64,000 nucleotides of DNA from Cervus elaphus (GCF_910594005.1 NC_057848.1:51105616-51169615); one strand, 5' to 3'. Shown: positions 23,195-33,457, counted from the stretch's first letter. The notes: generated by a model from the letters alone, not told the origin. Program-made: numbers and translations.

Positions 23195-24385
23195 GTTAAT
23201 AGTAAGTATATCCTATTGTTTTTGTTTCTCTGGTGAACTTTGACTAACATACATTTTACTATAAAGAGTGGTTCCAGAGGAAAATAATTTTAAGAATGAG
23301 CTCCCTAAATTGGTTCTGTGATTTCTGGAATTGTCATTCTAATTTCATTAAATTTAAAGATGATAATAACAATTTCAGTAGTAAAGAAAATATTGATAGT
23401 CCATGATGTACTCTAGCAATTGAGGCATGCAAATTACCACCTTTGGATACTCTTAATCAACCACTTATAAATTACAAAAGCATCTACATAACTGTGTATA
23501 TGATACTTTTGGACATTTTTCTTAAACTAATGGATGTGATAAGACTGCCATTTTCTCCTAATGTTGCTAGACAACATGAGGAAAGAAGAGGATGAGCTGG
23601 GGATTTAAATTCTTAGCTTATATGCTATATAAATTATTTGAAATCTTCTATATGTGCCCTGAAGAAGACACATATCTCCTTCAGCTGCAGGTCTGAGATT
23701 GCTGAAAAATCAGATGCAGAAACTCACCCTATGACTGGCTGAATTAAAAGGGAAGTTGAACTGTCAGCCTCACAGGTTGTCTACTGTTAAAGTGAAGGCA
23801 TTGATTTGGGAGGAGTAGGATCCTGGGAGGTGGGATAGGAATGTATGGGAAGTCCATGATGAGGCTGGAGACACTGAGTTTCTCAGTACTGATGTCTTCT
23901 CTGCCAGTGGGAAAGGCCTTTTTATCCCCAGAGGTAGCATCCTTTTCGCCCCCTTCTGATAGGATTAACCCTGAAGAAACTTTAATGGCTATCCAAAAGC
24001 AGTTAGCATGCAAGATAATGCTGTGTCTCCTTAGGACCTATCTCCAACATTCCTTTTTGCTTCTAGATTGATAACTAGACTAAACTCCTACCAGGTCTCT
24101 AAGGGTGAGGTATAAAGTGTGACCCATGATGAAGTGCACTATACTCCCAAAGAAGTATGTGAGTTTTCTAATTTCTACAGACAGAGGTCTGGGGAACATG
24201 TATAGGGATAGATGCTAGCAGTTTGAGATAACTGTGGAAGGAACATAAATTTGGATCAGGCTGAAATTATTGATATAGGTTCACTAAGAATTCTGGCTAA
24301 TCTAGCACAGAACACTTTTCAGCTAAAAAGGGGCAGTAACTATTTCTGATGCATATAAAAATTTAGATGAATATTCATGAAACTA
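23195..24385 (+). mobile_element. MaLR/ERVL-like LTR end and internal remnant
   Basis: 'tatatcctattgtttttgtttctctggtgaactttgactaacata' at 23209-23252 closely follows the 3' end of MLT1-type MaLR LTRs. After it comes 'agtggttccagaggaaaataattttaagaatg', typical of the adjoining internal part. Later blocks ('aaggaacataaatttggatcaggctgaaattattgata' near 24239) also fit MaLR internal sequence. No coding capacity remains. The call is from pattern memory and is moderate. Confidence 0.5.
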
Positions 24386-24395
24386 TGGTGAGATA

Positions 24396-24657
24396 CGGAG
24401 AAAGAAATGGCAACACACTCCAGTATTCTTGCCTAGAGAATCCTGTGGATGGAGGAGCCTGATGGGCTGCTATCCATAGGGCCATGCAGAGTTGGACACG
24501 ACTGAAGCAACTTAGCATGCATGCACTGGAGAAGGAAATGGCAATCCACTCCAGTGTTCTTGCCTGGAGAATCCCAGGGACAGAGGAGCCTGGTTGGCTG
24601 CTGTCTATGGGGTCGCGCAGAGTTGGACACGACTGAAGCAACTTAGCAGCAGCAGTG
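24396..24657 (+). mobile_element. BovA2 SINE (dimer)
   Basis: Two BovA units joined by a short 'gcatgcatgcactgg' linker, ending agcagcag. Exact 10-bp target duplication tggtgagata at 24386-24395 and 24658-24667. Confidence 0.92.
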
Positions 24658-25893
24658 TGGTGAGATAAATAAGTCATATTGTTTGATTCTATTTATTTAA
24701 CAACCTTGAAATGGCAGGATTATAGAAACAGGGCAGTGCTAGATAGGCATTACAGAGAGAGGATGTTTGGATGTACAGGAGAAGTCTTAAAAGGGCAATG
24801 TATGAAAACTTAACGATTATATAATTGTCCTCTATCTTGACTCTCAATACAAAAACCTACACATGTGAGAAAATGTCATGGAATTAAAGAACACAAACAT
24901 ACAAATATATAGTCATTGAAATAAGAACACATAAACCTGAATAAAATCAATTTCAATATCCTGGTTATAATACTGTAACATATTTTTTCCAAGATGCTAA
25001 CATTGGGGTTAACTGGGTGAGGGATCCATGGGATTTCTCTACATTATTTCATAAAATTGGATGTGGATGAACCTATAATTGTTCCAAAATAAACATTTAA
25101 ATTTAAAAGAGCAAAATAAAATACAAGCAACAAGCAGAAAAGAAACTAATGGCTTTACACAGAACAAATTGAGAAACAAAATAATTATAGTATTGAATTT
25201 TAACCTACAGAATAAATTAAGCAACCATTAGTTCACACTAATACAAATACATCTGAACATGCTGGACAAGGGAGTGTTCTTCCGTACAATAGATATTAAG
25301 TTAATACATGTAAAGAGAGAGATACGAGAATCTGCATTAGGCAAACAGCAGAGTAATAGACTCTGCAGATATGATTCACCAATGAAAGTTAAAATTAGTC
25401 GGTACAAGTGTGAGGAAAATTTGAATTCGCTAAGTCTCAAAATATCATCCCCAAGATACTTATCAACTATAATAAAAGATAGTCACTGTATACTGGAAAA
25501 ACTAAATGGACACCAACTTAATCAAGTGAGCAATGTTAACATCACCAGTAATAAGACATGTGGACATCATGAAACCCTTAATATAATGCACTAAGAAATA
25601 CATGTCATTTATGTGGTATTCTTACAAAAAAAAAAATAGCTCCTCTCTAATCATCAGGAAACTCTAAACTGAGAGATATTCTACAAAGCAACAAATTGTT
25701 GTCCTTCAAAAGTTTTATAAGTCATGAAAAACATGGGCAAACTAAAGGACTGCTACAAGTTACAGACGATGATGGAGAAATAACAAACAAATGCAATTTG
25801 GGATCCTGGATTCTGATATAAATAACAAGAGGAAATTTGGAGAAATTAGCATGTCTACAGTTGATAATATTTCAGTTAATAATATAACTAACC

Positions 25894-26044
25894 CACTGTG
25901 TCCATGGAATTCTTCAGGCAAGAATACTGGAGTGGGTAGATATTCCCTTCTCCTGGGGATCTTCCTGACCCTGGGATTGAACCTGGGTCTCCTGCATTGC
26001 AGGTGGATTCTTTACTATCTGAGTCGGGGAAGCCAGGGAAGCCC
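25894..26044 (-). mobile_element. Bov-tA SINE, antisense, 3' part missing
   Basis: From 'tgtccatggaattcttcaggcaag' to the head 'gaagccagggaagccc'. The 3' end portion is absent. 'ggaagcc' is locally doubled near the head. Confidence 0.85.
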
Positions 26045-26232
26045 AATCAAATATATACATAGAGTTAATAATAATAAAATAATACTAATCCCTTTAATAA
26101 TACTGTACTAATGTCATTTATTTGTCTTTTGTAACTTTATAATAATTCTGTGAGAGGTTAGCATTGGGGAAGAAGGATGAAGGAATAAAAGAACACTTTG
26201 TACTATGTTTTACTGTTCTATATGTATAAAAT

Positions 26233-26444
26233 CAGGGCTTCCCTCATAGCTCAGTTGGTAAATCATCTGCCTGCAATGCAGGAGACCCGGGTTCATTTCC
26301 TGGATCGGGAAGATCCCCTAGAGAAGGAAATGGCAACCCACCCCAGTATTCTTGCCTGGAGAATCCCATGGACAGAGGAGCCTGGCCGGCTACAGTCCAT
26401 GGGATCGCAAGAGTCAGACACGACTTAGCGACTAAACCACCACC
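26233..26444 (+). mobile_element. Bov-tA SINE with exact TSD
   Basis: Complete copy: 'gggcttccctcatagctcagttgg', box B 'gggttcatttcc', and end 'gtcagacacgacttagcgactaaac'. Exact 11-bp duplication atgtataaaat at 26222-26232 and 26445-26455, so it is relatively recent. Confidence 0.93.
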
Positions 26445-26460
26445 ATGTATAAAATTAGTT

Positions 26461-26916
26461 AAAATTTAAAAATGATCCAACACATTTACACTTTTGCTCT
26501 AATTGAGGAATCATTATTTTGTGGTTTTCTGTCCAAACATTAGGCTGAGGGATTATAACCTTTTTGTATCCCTTTTCTTGATAAAACAACTATTCACATC
26601 CCTTTCTCTGACTGCATTCTCCAAAGTAGTGCTTCCCATCCAAGTAGTTTCTATTCTTTAGGGATGTGTTCTAGTTGATTTGAATCAATCAATATATCTC
26701 ATCCCTTGGCCACATTGGTCAATTCAGGGATGCATGTCTAAGCCAATATGAAAGAATACGATACAAGAAGGTATTTTTGGAGGCTTCTTGGTCCCGTTAA
26801 TATGCTGGATACAGTAGTTTAAAGGGGAAGCATAGTACTATTATAGCCATTTCTGATAACGTGAAGGTAACTTGAATGCAAATGATGCTGACACATTGAG
26901 TAGGACAGATCCAAGA
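26461..26916. other. Unique non-coding DNA
   Basis: No gene or recognisable repeat. The neighbouring 72-codon frame at 26872-27090 runs through a MITE and is not a gene. Confidence 0.5.
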
Positions 26917-26918
26917 TA

Positions 26919-26998
26919 TTGGGTTGTCCCAAAAAATCATTTGGGTTTTTCCATGAGATATTACAAAAAAAACAGAATGAAATTTTTGGCCGACTCAA
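26919..26998. mobile_element. Mariner-derived MITE
   Basis: 80-bp near-palindrome. The left end 'ttgggttgtcccaaaaaat' is the inverted complement, with mismatches, of the right end 'atttttggccgactcaa'. It is flanked by TA on both sides (26917-26918 and 26999-27000), the target of mariner/Tc1 transposases. It resembles the short mariner elements of ruminant genomes and has no coding capacity. Confidence 0.82.
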
Positions 26999-27178
26999 TA
27001 ATTACTAAGAATCTTAAAAGGAGTCCTGAAAATGTTGCATTTTCTAAAACTAGATATAGCCCCAGAGCACAGAACCGTTCATTCATATAATCTGATAAAT
27101 TTCCTTTTTGTGTTAAGGGTAGTTTGGGATAAATTTTGTGATTGGCAAATAAAAACTCCTAAATGATAATTCACATTG

Positions 27179-27362
27179 CATGTGTGTGTGTGTGTTTAGT
27201 CACTCAGTCATGTCTGTCTCTTTGCTACCCCATGGACTATAGCCTGCCAGACACATCTGTCCATGGGATTTTCCAGGCAAGAATACTGGATTGGGTTGCC
27301 ATTTCATTCTCCAACAGGTCTTACTGACCCAGGGATTGAACCTGCATCTCCTGCATTACATT
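27179..27362 (-). mobile_element. Bov-tA SINE, antisense, 5'-truncated, with (TG)n
   Basis: A (TG)n tract at 27180-27195 leads into 'tttagtcactcagtcatgtctg' (SINE 3' end). The copy stops at 'cctgcatctcctgcatta', so the tRNA-like head is missing. The TG run at the 3' end is common in Bov-tA. Confidence 0.85.
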
Positions 27363-27477
27363 ATTACTATTCTTTATGAACCCTTGCACAGTGTTGAAAT
27401 CTTTATTCACCACAGTGCAACTGTCAATTAATTACAGTTGGCATAGAAACTGAAACCTACTTTTTATCCCTGAATTT

Positions 27478-27810
27478 AGTATGTCAGACACTATACCAGA
27501 TGGTATGAAGGATACAAAAATGAATGTGAGAGAGTTCCTGCTCTCTAGGAACGGCCAGTTAACCACAGAAGTTAACACATTTATACAAATAACAATAAAG
27601 TAGAAAATTATACAAGCATAAGAAACTACAAATTAAATGCCATAAACTTTCAGAAAACTAAAGGATTACTTATGGTTCAGTAGATCAGGAAAGTCTAACT
27701 AAGAGAAGTGGCATTTGGACATGGCCTTGAGGAGTGAGGGGAATTTATAGACATAGGGATATGGAGAAAGGCAGTCAAGTAATAGAGAAAAACATGAGCT
27801 AAATCTTAGA
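27478..27810 (-). mobile_element. L2 LINE 3' remnant
   Basis: Antisense L2 3' UTR: 'gatacaaaaatgaatgtgagagagttcctgctctctaggaa', followed by 'agaagtggcatttggacatggccttgagga', the complement of the known L2 'aaatgccacctc' region. Ancient and non-coding. Confidence 0.6.
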
Positions 27811-27917
27811 GGTTTCCTTCAATGAGAGGTTATTTCAATTATTTTTTATATTTTTATATGTATAATATTTTTATGTAAGATTTTAAATAAAATTGGGGTT
27901 TCTATGCAATTTTTAGA

Positions 27918-28333
27918 AAGTAGGATATCAGTGATGCAATTCAAACATATTTTCATATAAAAAATAAAGGATTGGAAGTGGGAGAGTAGCTTACACAAGA
28001 ATACTGAGTTAATGGCAGAATAGTTATTAGTGTGTGAGAATCAAAGGACAGAGTGAACAATGGCCAAGTTTGGTTTTGAATTCTGTCAATGTCATTTACT
28101 AGATGCTTGGTCATGAACTATTTGCAAGTAGGATATCAGTGATGCAATTCAAACATATTTTCATATAAAAAATAAAGGATTGGAAGTGGGAGAGTAACTT
28201 ACACAAGAATACTGAGTTAATGGCAGAATAGTTATTAGTGTGTGAGAATCAAAGGACAGAGTGAACAATGGCCAAGTTTGGTTTTGAATTCTGTCAATGT
28301 CATTTACTAGATGCTTGGTCATGAACTATTTGC
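27918..28333. repeat. 208-bp direct tandem duplication
   Basis: Copy 1 is 27918-28125 and copy 2 is 28126-28333. Both begin aagtaggatatcagtgatgc and end catgaactatttgc. Reading them side by side I find one difference (agtagcttac against agtaacttac). The unit itself is unique, non-coding sequence. The near-identity means a recent duplication, a polymorphism or an assembly artefact. Confidence 0.92.
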
Positions 28334-29236
28334 TAACATTTCTGAGAGCCTCATTTTTTGTTATCCATATAAAAGGAATAATACCTATCTCACAGAGTTA
28401 CTGAAATAGTGTTAGTGTATACATAAAAAGAAATAGAGGAAAACAATAGAATGGGAAAGACTAGGGACCTCTTCAAGAAAATTAGAGATACCAAGGGAAC
28501 ATTTCATGCAAAGATGGGCACAATAAAGGACAGAAATGGTAGGGACCTAACAGAAGCAGAAGATATTAAGAAGAGGTGGCAAGAATACACAGAAAACCTG
28601 TACACAAAAGATCTTCATGACCCAGATAATCACGACGGTGTGATCATTCACGTAGAGCCAGACATCCTGGAATGTGAAGTCAAGTGGGCCTTAGGAAGCA
28701 TCACTACAAACAAAGCGAGTGGAGGTGATGGAATTCCAGTTGAGCTATTTCAAATCCTAAGAAATGATGCTGTGAAAGTGCTGCACTCAATATGCCAGCA
28801 AATTTGGAAAACTGAGCATTGACTACAGGACTGGAAAAGGTCAGTTTTCATTCCAATCCCCAAAAAGGCAATGCCAAAGAATGTTCAAACTACCACACAA
28901 TTGCACTCAGCTGACATACTAGTAAAGTAATGCTCAAAATTCTCCAAGCCAGCTTCAGTTATATGTGAACTGTGAACTTCCAGATGTTCAAGCTGGTTTT
29001 AGAAAAGGCAGAAGAACCAGAGATCAAATTGCCAACATCTTTTGGATCATTGAAAAATCAAGAAACTTCCAGAAAAACATCTATTTCTGCTTTATTGACT
29101 ATGCCAAAGCCTTTGCCTGTGTGGATCACAATAAACTGTGGAAAATTCTGAAAGAGATGGGAATACCGGACAACCAGACCTGCCTCTTGAGAAACCTATA
29201 TGCAGGTCAGGAAGCAACAATTAGAACTGGACATGG

Positions 29237-29299
29237 GTGCACCCCCTTCGGGGGGTGCACCCCCCTCGGGGGAAACAAAGAAAAAAAAAAAAAAAAAAA
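29237..29299 (+). mobile_element. Tiny GC-rich hairpin insert with poly-A tail
   Basis: The BovB sequence agaactggacatgg is repeated exactly at 29223-29236 and 29300-29313, enclosing about 44 bp of GC-rich sequence and about 20 A residues. The GC part folds into a perfect 12-bp stem: arms gggtgcaccccc (29235-29246) and gggggtgcaccc (29251-29262) around a TTCG loop. A second C/TCG/G half-repeat (29263-29272) and 'aaacaaag' follow. Poly-A plus a 14-bp duplication are marks of LINE-mediated insertion of an RNA. I do not recognise the source RNA. Confidence 0.75.
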
Positions 29300-29401
29300 A
29301 GAACTGGACATGGACCAACAGACTGGTTCCAAATAGGAAAAGGAGTATGTCAAGGCTGTACATTGCCACCCTGATTATTTAATTTCTATGCAGAGTACAT
29401 T

Positions 29402-29617
29402 ATGAGAATCACTGGGCTAGAAGAAGCACAAACTGGAATCAAGATTGCCGGCAGAAATATCAATAACCTCAGATATGCAGATGACACCACCCTTATGGCA
29501 GAAAGTGAAGAAGAACTAAAGAGTCTCTTGAGGAAAGTGAAAGAGGAGAGTGAAAAAGTTGGCTTAAATCTCAACATTCAGAAAACTAAGATCATGGCAT
29601 CTGGTCCCATCACTTAA
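29402..29617 (+). pseudogene. BovB reverse transcriptase fragment with YADD
   Basis: 71-codon piece of BovB ORF2 holding the intact YADD motif ('NINNLRYADDTTLMAE') and 'IQKTKIMASGP'. A stop follows at the point where other BovB copies read 'SW'. Part of the dead copy 28426-30251. Confidence 0.82.
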
Positions 29618-30251
29618 TGGCAAATAGATGGTAAAACAGTGGGAAAAAGTGGCTGACTTTATTTTTGGGGGCTCCAGAATCACTGCAGATGGTGAGTGCA
29701 GCCATGAAATTTAAAGACGCTTACTCCTTGGAAGGAAAGTTACCACCAACCTAGACAGCATATTAAAAAGCAGAGACATTACTTTGTCAACAAATGTCCG
29801 TCTAGTCAAGGTTATGTTTTTTTCAGTAATCATGTATGGATGTGAGAGTTGAAATATAAAGAAAGCTGAGTGCAGAATTGATGCTTTTGGACTGTGGTGT
29901 TGGAGAAGACTCTTGAGAGTCCTTTGGACTGCAAGGAGATCCAACCAGTCCATCCTAAAGGAGATCAGTCCTGGGTGTTCATTGGAAGGATTGATGCTGA
30001 AGCTGAAACTCCAATACTTTGGCCACCTGATGCGAAAAGCTGACTCATTGGAAAAGACCCTGATGCTGGGAAAGATCGAGGGCAGGAGGAGAAGGGGACG
30101 ACAGAGGATGAGATGGTTGGATGGCATCACCGACTCAATGGACATGAGTTTAGGTGAACTCCGGAAGTTGCTGATGGACAGGCAGGCCTGGTGTGCTATA
30201 GTTCATGGGGTTACAAAGAGTCAGACACGACTGAGCGACTGAACTGAACTG

Positions 30252-31625
30252 ATATATAAATTCTTTAGTGTTCTGTCTCGAATATATTATTTTCACAATA
30301 AATGTGAGTGCATTTCTATAAAAATTCTGAAATACCCATAATATACACTTCTCTATTTTAAGAAAAAGTTGCTTCTACAGGATCTTCCCTGCATAATCTT
30401 CTCTTTCTTATACAATATACTATTTAAGAAAAGTCAAATTTGCATACCTGAATGCAGCCAATGGTCAAGTGAATGGTGCACAAGCAGAAAGAACCCATGA
30501 ATGATTTGGGCAAAAGGATATCCAATCATTTCTAAGGGGACTTCATATTAACTGTCCTACAGTGATTGGTAATAAATCAACCCAATCAAAACATCTCTTG
30601 AGAAGTATAAATGCTAATTGAATAAAAGGAAGGTGTGTTACTCAGCTCAGGTTGCTATCCAAGTCATAATGAATAATGTTTCCTATTTTCAATGAAGATC
30701 AGGACATATTCCAATGTTAGAAATTCTGAGATTGTATTGACAGTGTGATAAATGAAATTATTTCTTCCATGCCCTTGCAATAAATGTCTATCACTAAAGG
30801 TGATCTGATCTTATTTTCTTTGAAACCCAAATAATTACTGTTTAACCCATGTGTTCTCACTAAGTGGCACAAATAGTAGTAGTAGTAAGGTGCAAGTAGA
30901 TAGCAGAAGGAATGAAGCAGAGAAAAGAATCAAGGTAATGTAGAGTAAAATTACATATGCACACTCAATATGTCCTGGGACTATGCATGTGCTATCATTA
31001 ATCTTCACAGACATCCAGTGAGATAGAACTCAATGTTCACATGGAGAAACTAAAGAATAGGTAGTAAACTGTCTTCAAATCCAAGAGCTTAGAAGGAGAA
31101 AATAATTTTCTTTCCACTATATCTTCAGCATAAGACAAGTCAAGTATTTCCCTACTTTTATTTTAGAATGAGACTCAAGTACACCAAAATTGGTCTTTTT
31201 CCTCCCTTACTTTTAAGAGAATTGTCCTATTACTCCAAACTAATGTTTACCCTTATCACTTGCTTTCAAAGTCTATCATCCTGTATTAAGCTTCAGATCA
31301 TTTGTGGTGAATCAAAGCCTAACAGATTACTCATTGCTAATTAAATAGCCTGATTCTGTCCACTGAAGCTAATGCATTAAAGTATTTAATGTTTGTTTGG
31401 TAAACTGCTTTACTAAATGCTCCTTTGACTTTTATTGGTAATACACATTAAGCATTTATGGCCTGTGAAAGCATCTTCTCATCCAGTTTATGCTGTTACT
31501 ATTTACAGTTTGTTAATGAAATAACATTAACTTCCTTCAAATCAAAAGTTGTTTTTGTTCTCCTCTTTAACTTTTATTGTATAGCATGAAGAATAACTCA
31601 CTAAAATTTGGATGAACTATGCTTT
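30252..31625. other. Mostly unique non-coding DNA
   Basis: No gene seen. Contains an AGT trinucleotide run near 30885-30900 and a probable MIR at 30965-31110. The right end abuts the first direct repeat of the retroviral insert. Confidence 0.5.
30965..31110 (-). mobile_element. MIR SINE remnant
   Basis: Antisense MIR core layout: 'tgcatgtgctatcattaatcttcacagacatccagtgagatag', then 'acatggagaaactaaaga'. Diverged. Confidence 0.5.
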
Positions 31626-31642
31626 TACTAGTAGTTTTTCTA
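31626..31642. repeat. 17-bp direct repeat, left flank of ERV insert
   Basis: tactagtagtttttcta, found again exactly at 36099-36115. Retroviral integrases duplicate only 4-6 bp. A 17-bp copy is in the range made by LINE target-primed reverse transcription. Confidence 0.9.
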
Positions 31643-32031
31643 CTAGTGTGTGTGTGTAATAAAGCTTTATTAAAGTATAAAGGAGATAGAGAAAGTTTCT
31701 TACATTGACATCAGAAGGGGGTAGAAAGAGTACCAGCTTGCTAGTGTTACCAATGGAGTTATATACTCTCCAATGAATCCAAGGAATGTCTGGAGGTTGT
31801 AAAGACCTCACCAGACCTACTCCCATAATTTACATTTTAAGATAACAGAATTAGCCAGAAGGTTTAACCCAGAGACTGTCCTCAGGCAGGATACATTATT
31901 GTTATATAATCATAAGGAATGTAGAGGAAAAAGAAAAGTTTGTCCTTTCTTCCTCCTTGAGAATTCCAGACCCCTCTCTCCTTGGGGACCCCTAGACTTC
32001 TTATCAACCTGCCTACAAAATGACTCTCTCA
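31643..32031 (-). other. ERV 3' U3-R (3' LTR lacking U5)
   Basis: On the minus strand U3 starts TG directly after the polypurine tract and runs to 31735, and R runs from 31734 to about 31654. The polyadenylation signal AATAAA is the complement of 31666-31671. The sequence ends about 13 nt later at a CA dinucleotide, the expected cleavage point. There a short (AC)n run (complement of 31646-31657) takes the place of a poly-A tail. U5, present in the 5' copy, is absent. Confidence 0.82.
31759..31765 (-). promoter_or_regulatory. ERV U3 TATA box
   Basis: TATATAA on the minus strand, about 31 bp upstream of the first R base inferred from the 5' end of the insert. This is the normal TATA-to-start spacing, so it independently supports 31734 (and 36096) as the viral transcription start. 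Confidence 0.72.
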
Positions 32032-32048
32032 TTCCTCCCTTTTCTTTT
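32032..32048 (-). other. ERV polypurine tract
   Basis: Minus-strand AAAAGAAAAGGGAGGAA, immediately before the TG that opens U3. It serves as the plus-strand primer in reverse transcription. It is well preserved. Confidence 0.82.
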
Positions 32049-32357
32049 AGAAGAATTATGTTGCCAAGGGAAAGGGGCATTGTTTTCACTCCATAGCTAC
32101 TTCCTGCTGTTTAGGGGTGTCATCCCTAAATTGTTGAGGCAACATATTCTCCTAACCCTCATGTTGAGGGGTCTGATCCAGGGGCCCCAAGTAACAGTTG
32201 GAGGAGGCTGTGGCACTCCTTGGAGCTTGAACAACCATTTGTAAATTTAAAGCTTTTAGACAGTTAGAAAACCCCATTATACAGTTATAGATGCAAGGTA
32301 AAATAGTCATTAAACCAAGTTAAAATCAAAATGAAAAGTCACATTATGTCCATAGTT
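32049..32357 (-). pseudogene. ERV env, C-terminal remnant
   Basis: Between the BovB insertion and the polypurine tract, the minus strand encodes, with stops and shifts, what looks like the end of a gammaretroviral transmembrane subunit: a hydrophobic/cysteine stretch followed by a short polar cytoplasmic tail. No fusion peptide, immunosuppressive region or CX6CC motif is seen, so most of the transmembrane subunit is missing. It cannot encode a working protein. The call rests on position and general resemblance. Confidence 0.5.
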
Positions 32358-32918
32358 CAGTTCAATTCAGTTGCTCAGTTATGTCCAACTCTTTGTGACC
32401 CCATGAATTGCAGCATGCCAGGCCTCCTTGTCCATCACCAACTCCCGGAGTTTACTCAAACTCATGTCCATCCAGTCGCTGATGCCATCCAGCCATCTCA
32501 TCCTCTGTCGTCCCCTTCTCCTCCTGCCCCCAATACTTCCCAGCATCAGGGTCTTTTCCAATGAGCCAACTCTTCACATGAGGTGGCCAAAGTATTGGAG
32601 TTTCAGCTTCAGCATCAGTCCTTCCAATGAACACCAAGATTGATCTCCTTTAGGATGGACTGGTTGGATCTCCTTGCAGTCTAAGGCACTCTCAAGAGTC
32701 TTCTCCAACACCACAGTTCAAAAGCATCCATTTTTTGGCACTCAGCTTTCTTCAAAGTCCAACTCTCACATCCATACATGACCACTGGAAAAACCATAGC
32801 CTTGACTAGCCGGACCTTTGTTGGCAATGTAACATGTCTGTTTTTTGATATGCTATCTAGGTTGGTCATAACTTTCCTTCCAAGTAGTAAGTGTCTTTTA
32901 ATTTCATGGCTGCAATCA
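32358..32918 (-). mobile_element. BovB 3' end inserted in the ERV env
   Basis: Antisense BovB with its tail at 32358 and its 5' truncation at about 32918 ('gcagccatgaaatt' block). Flanked by ccatagtt at 32350-32357 and 32919-32926. It carries the 'YGCESWTLKKAE' C-terminal block (minus frame 32681-32869). It is younger than the ERV copy it interrupts. Confidence 0.9.
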
Positions 32919-32929
32919 CCATAGTTACA

Positions 32930-33226
32930 TCAGTCCATCTTAAGGTTGCTAGATGTCATCAGTTTAAGAAGAGGCATCACATGCGATTGTTGTTGAAGGT
33001 ATCTGCAGACTTGGAGAAAGTCTTTTCCTTGAAGTGGAGATGTCCACCATGGAAAGCCTTCCACTGATGAAGAGGGGAGCGCTGCGCAGACCCAGCAGTT
33101 AAACCCATTATGAAATGCAGCGTAGGAGTGATCCCAGGACAGGAAGGCATTGTCTTGATGATCAAAGGGCAGACTCAGGATTTTTGGAGTCAGCAGAAGT
33201 AGGCTCACATAGATTACCAGGCCCAT
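32930..33226 (-). pseudogene. ERV env, N-terminal (SU) remnant
   Basis: Minus-strand frame from an ATG at 33226 (MGLVIYV) in a longer open frame that begins at 33268. The first ~18 residues are a hydrophobic signal-peptide-like segment. A CWVC motif follows, the kind found early in gammaretroviral surface subunits (CWLC/CWVC family, the SU half of the SU-TM disulfide pair). The frame ends within about 99 codons, just before the BovB insertion. The rest of SU, the cleavage site and most of TM are gone. It is therefore a non-functional relic of an envelope gene. Confidence 0.65.
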
Positions 33227-33264
33227 CTTTTGGCTCATCCAGACAGTCCCATTATGGAAGCAGA

Positions 33265-33400
33265 TCAAGAAGAAAGTGGGCCAGGGACTTTAGTAAGCAT
33301 GGAGTAAGTTGCCCCAGTATCTAAAAGGAAATCGCCAGATTGGCCCCCCACAGTTATTAATACCCAGGGTTCCTCAGGTGTAATTAGGACAGGAGCTTGT
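33265..33400 (-). pseudogene. ERV protease, N-terminal remnant
   Basis: Minus-strand frame containing the retropepsin active-site motif LLDTGATYS (DTGA is the complement of 33310-33321), ended by a stop at 33267-33265. Only the start of the protease is present. The sequence then passes directly into env-upstream sequence, so the rest of pro and all of pol (RT, RNase H, integrase) are missing. Confidence 0.72.
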
Positions 33401-33457
33401 GTGGGGACCCCTGGGCACCTTCAGTCCTGATTGTCTTGAGAGTCCGACCCCTGAAAC

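Larger units (their letters stand above)
24668..26460 (+). mobile_element. Old L1M 3' UTR remnants
   Basis: 24668-25120 resembles an L1M 3' UTR end ('gatgctaacattggggttaactgggtgaggg', then 'ttgttccaaaataaa' and an A-rich tail). About 25500-26220 resembles another such UTR ('aatgttaacatcaccagtaataagacatgtggacatcat', then 'gtgagaggttagcattggggaag'). The element is diverged, non-coding and split by two Bov-tA SINEs. Exact borders and subfamily are uncertain. Confidence 0.5.
28426..30251 (+). mobile_element. BovB LINE, 5'-truncated
   Basis: Starts in the linker after the endonuclease ('aaagaaatagaggaaaac'), runs through RT and ends in the ACTGA tail at 30251. Readable parts: 28451-28822 (N-terminal RT), 28965-29336 (RT 'FRKGRRTRDQIANI' and 'FIDYAKAF'), 29402-29617 (YADD intact) and 29913-30242 (C-terminus), separated by stops and shifts. 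A possible 9-bp duplication (atacataaa/atatataaa) flanks it. It carries a foreign insert at 29237-29299. Confidence 0.9.

Noticed and set aside
29235..29300. Hairpin followed by a homopolymer, resembling a bacterial intrinsic terminator
   Set aside because: The homopolymer is A on the hairpin strand and T would precede the hairpin on the other strand. The exact 14-bp flanking duplication explains it better as a retroposed RNA.
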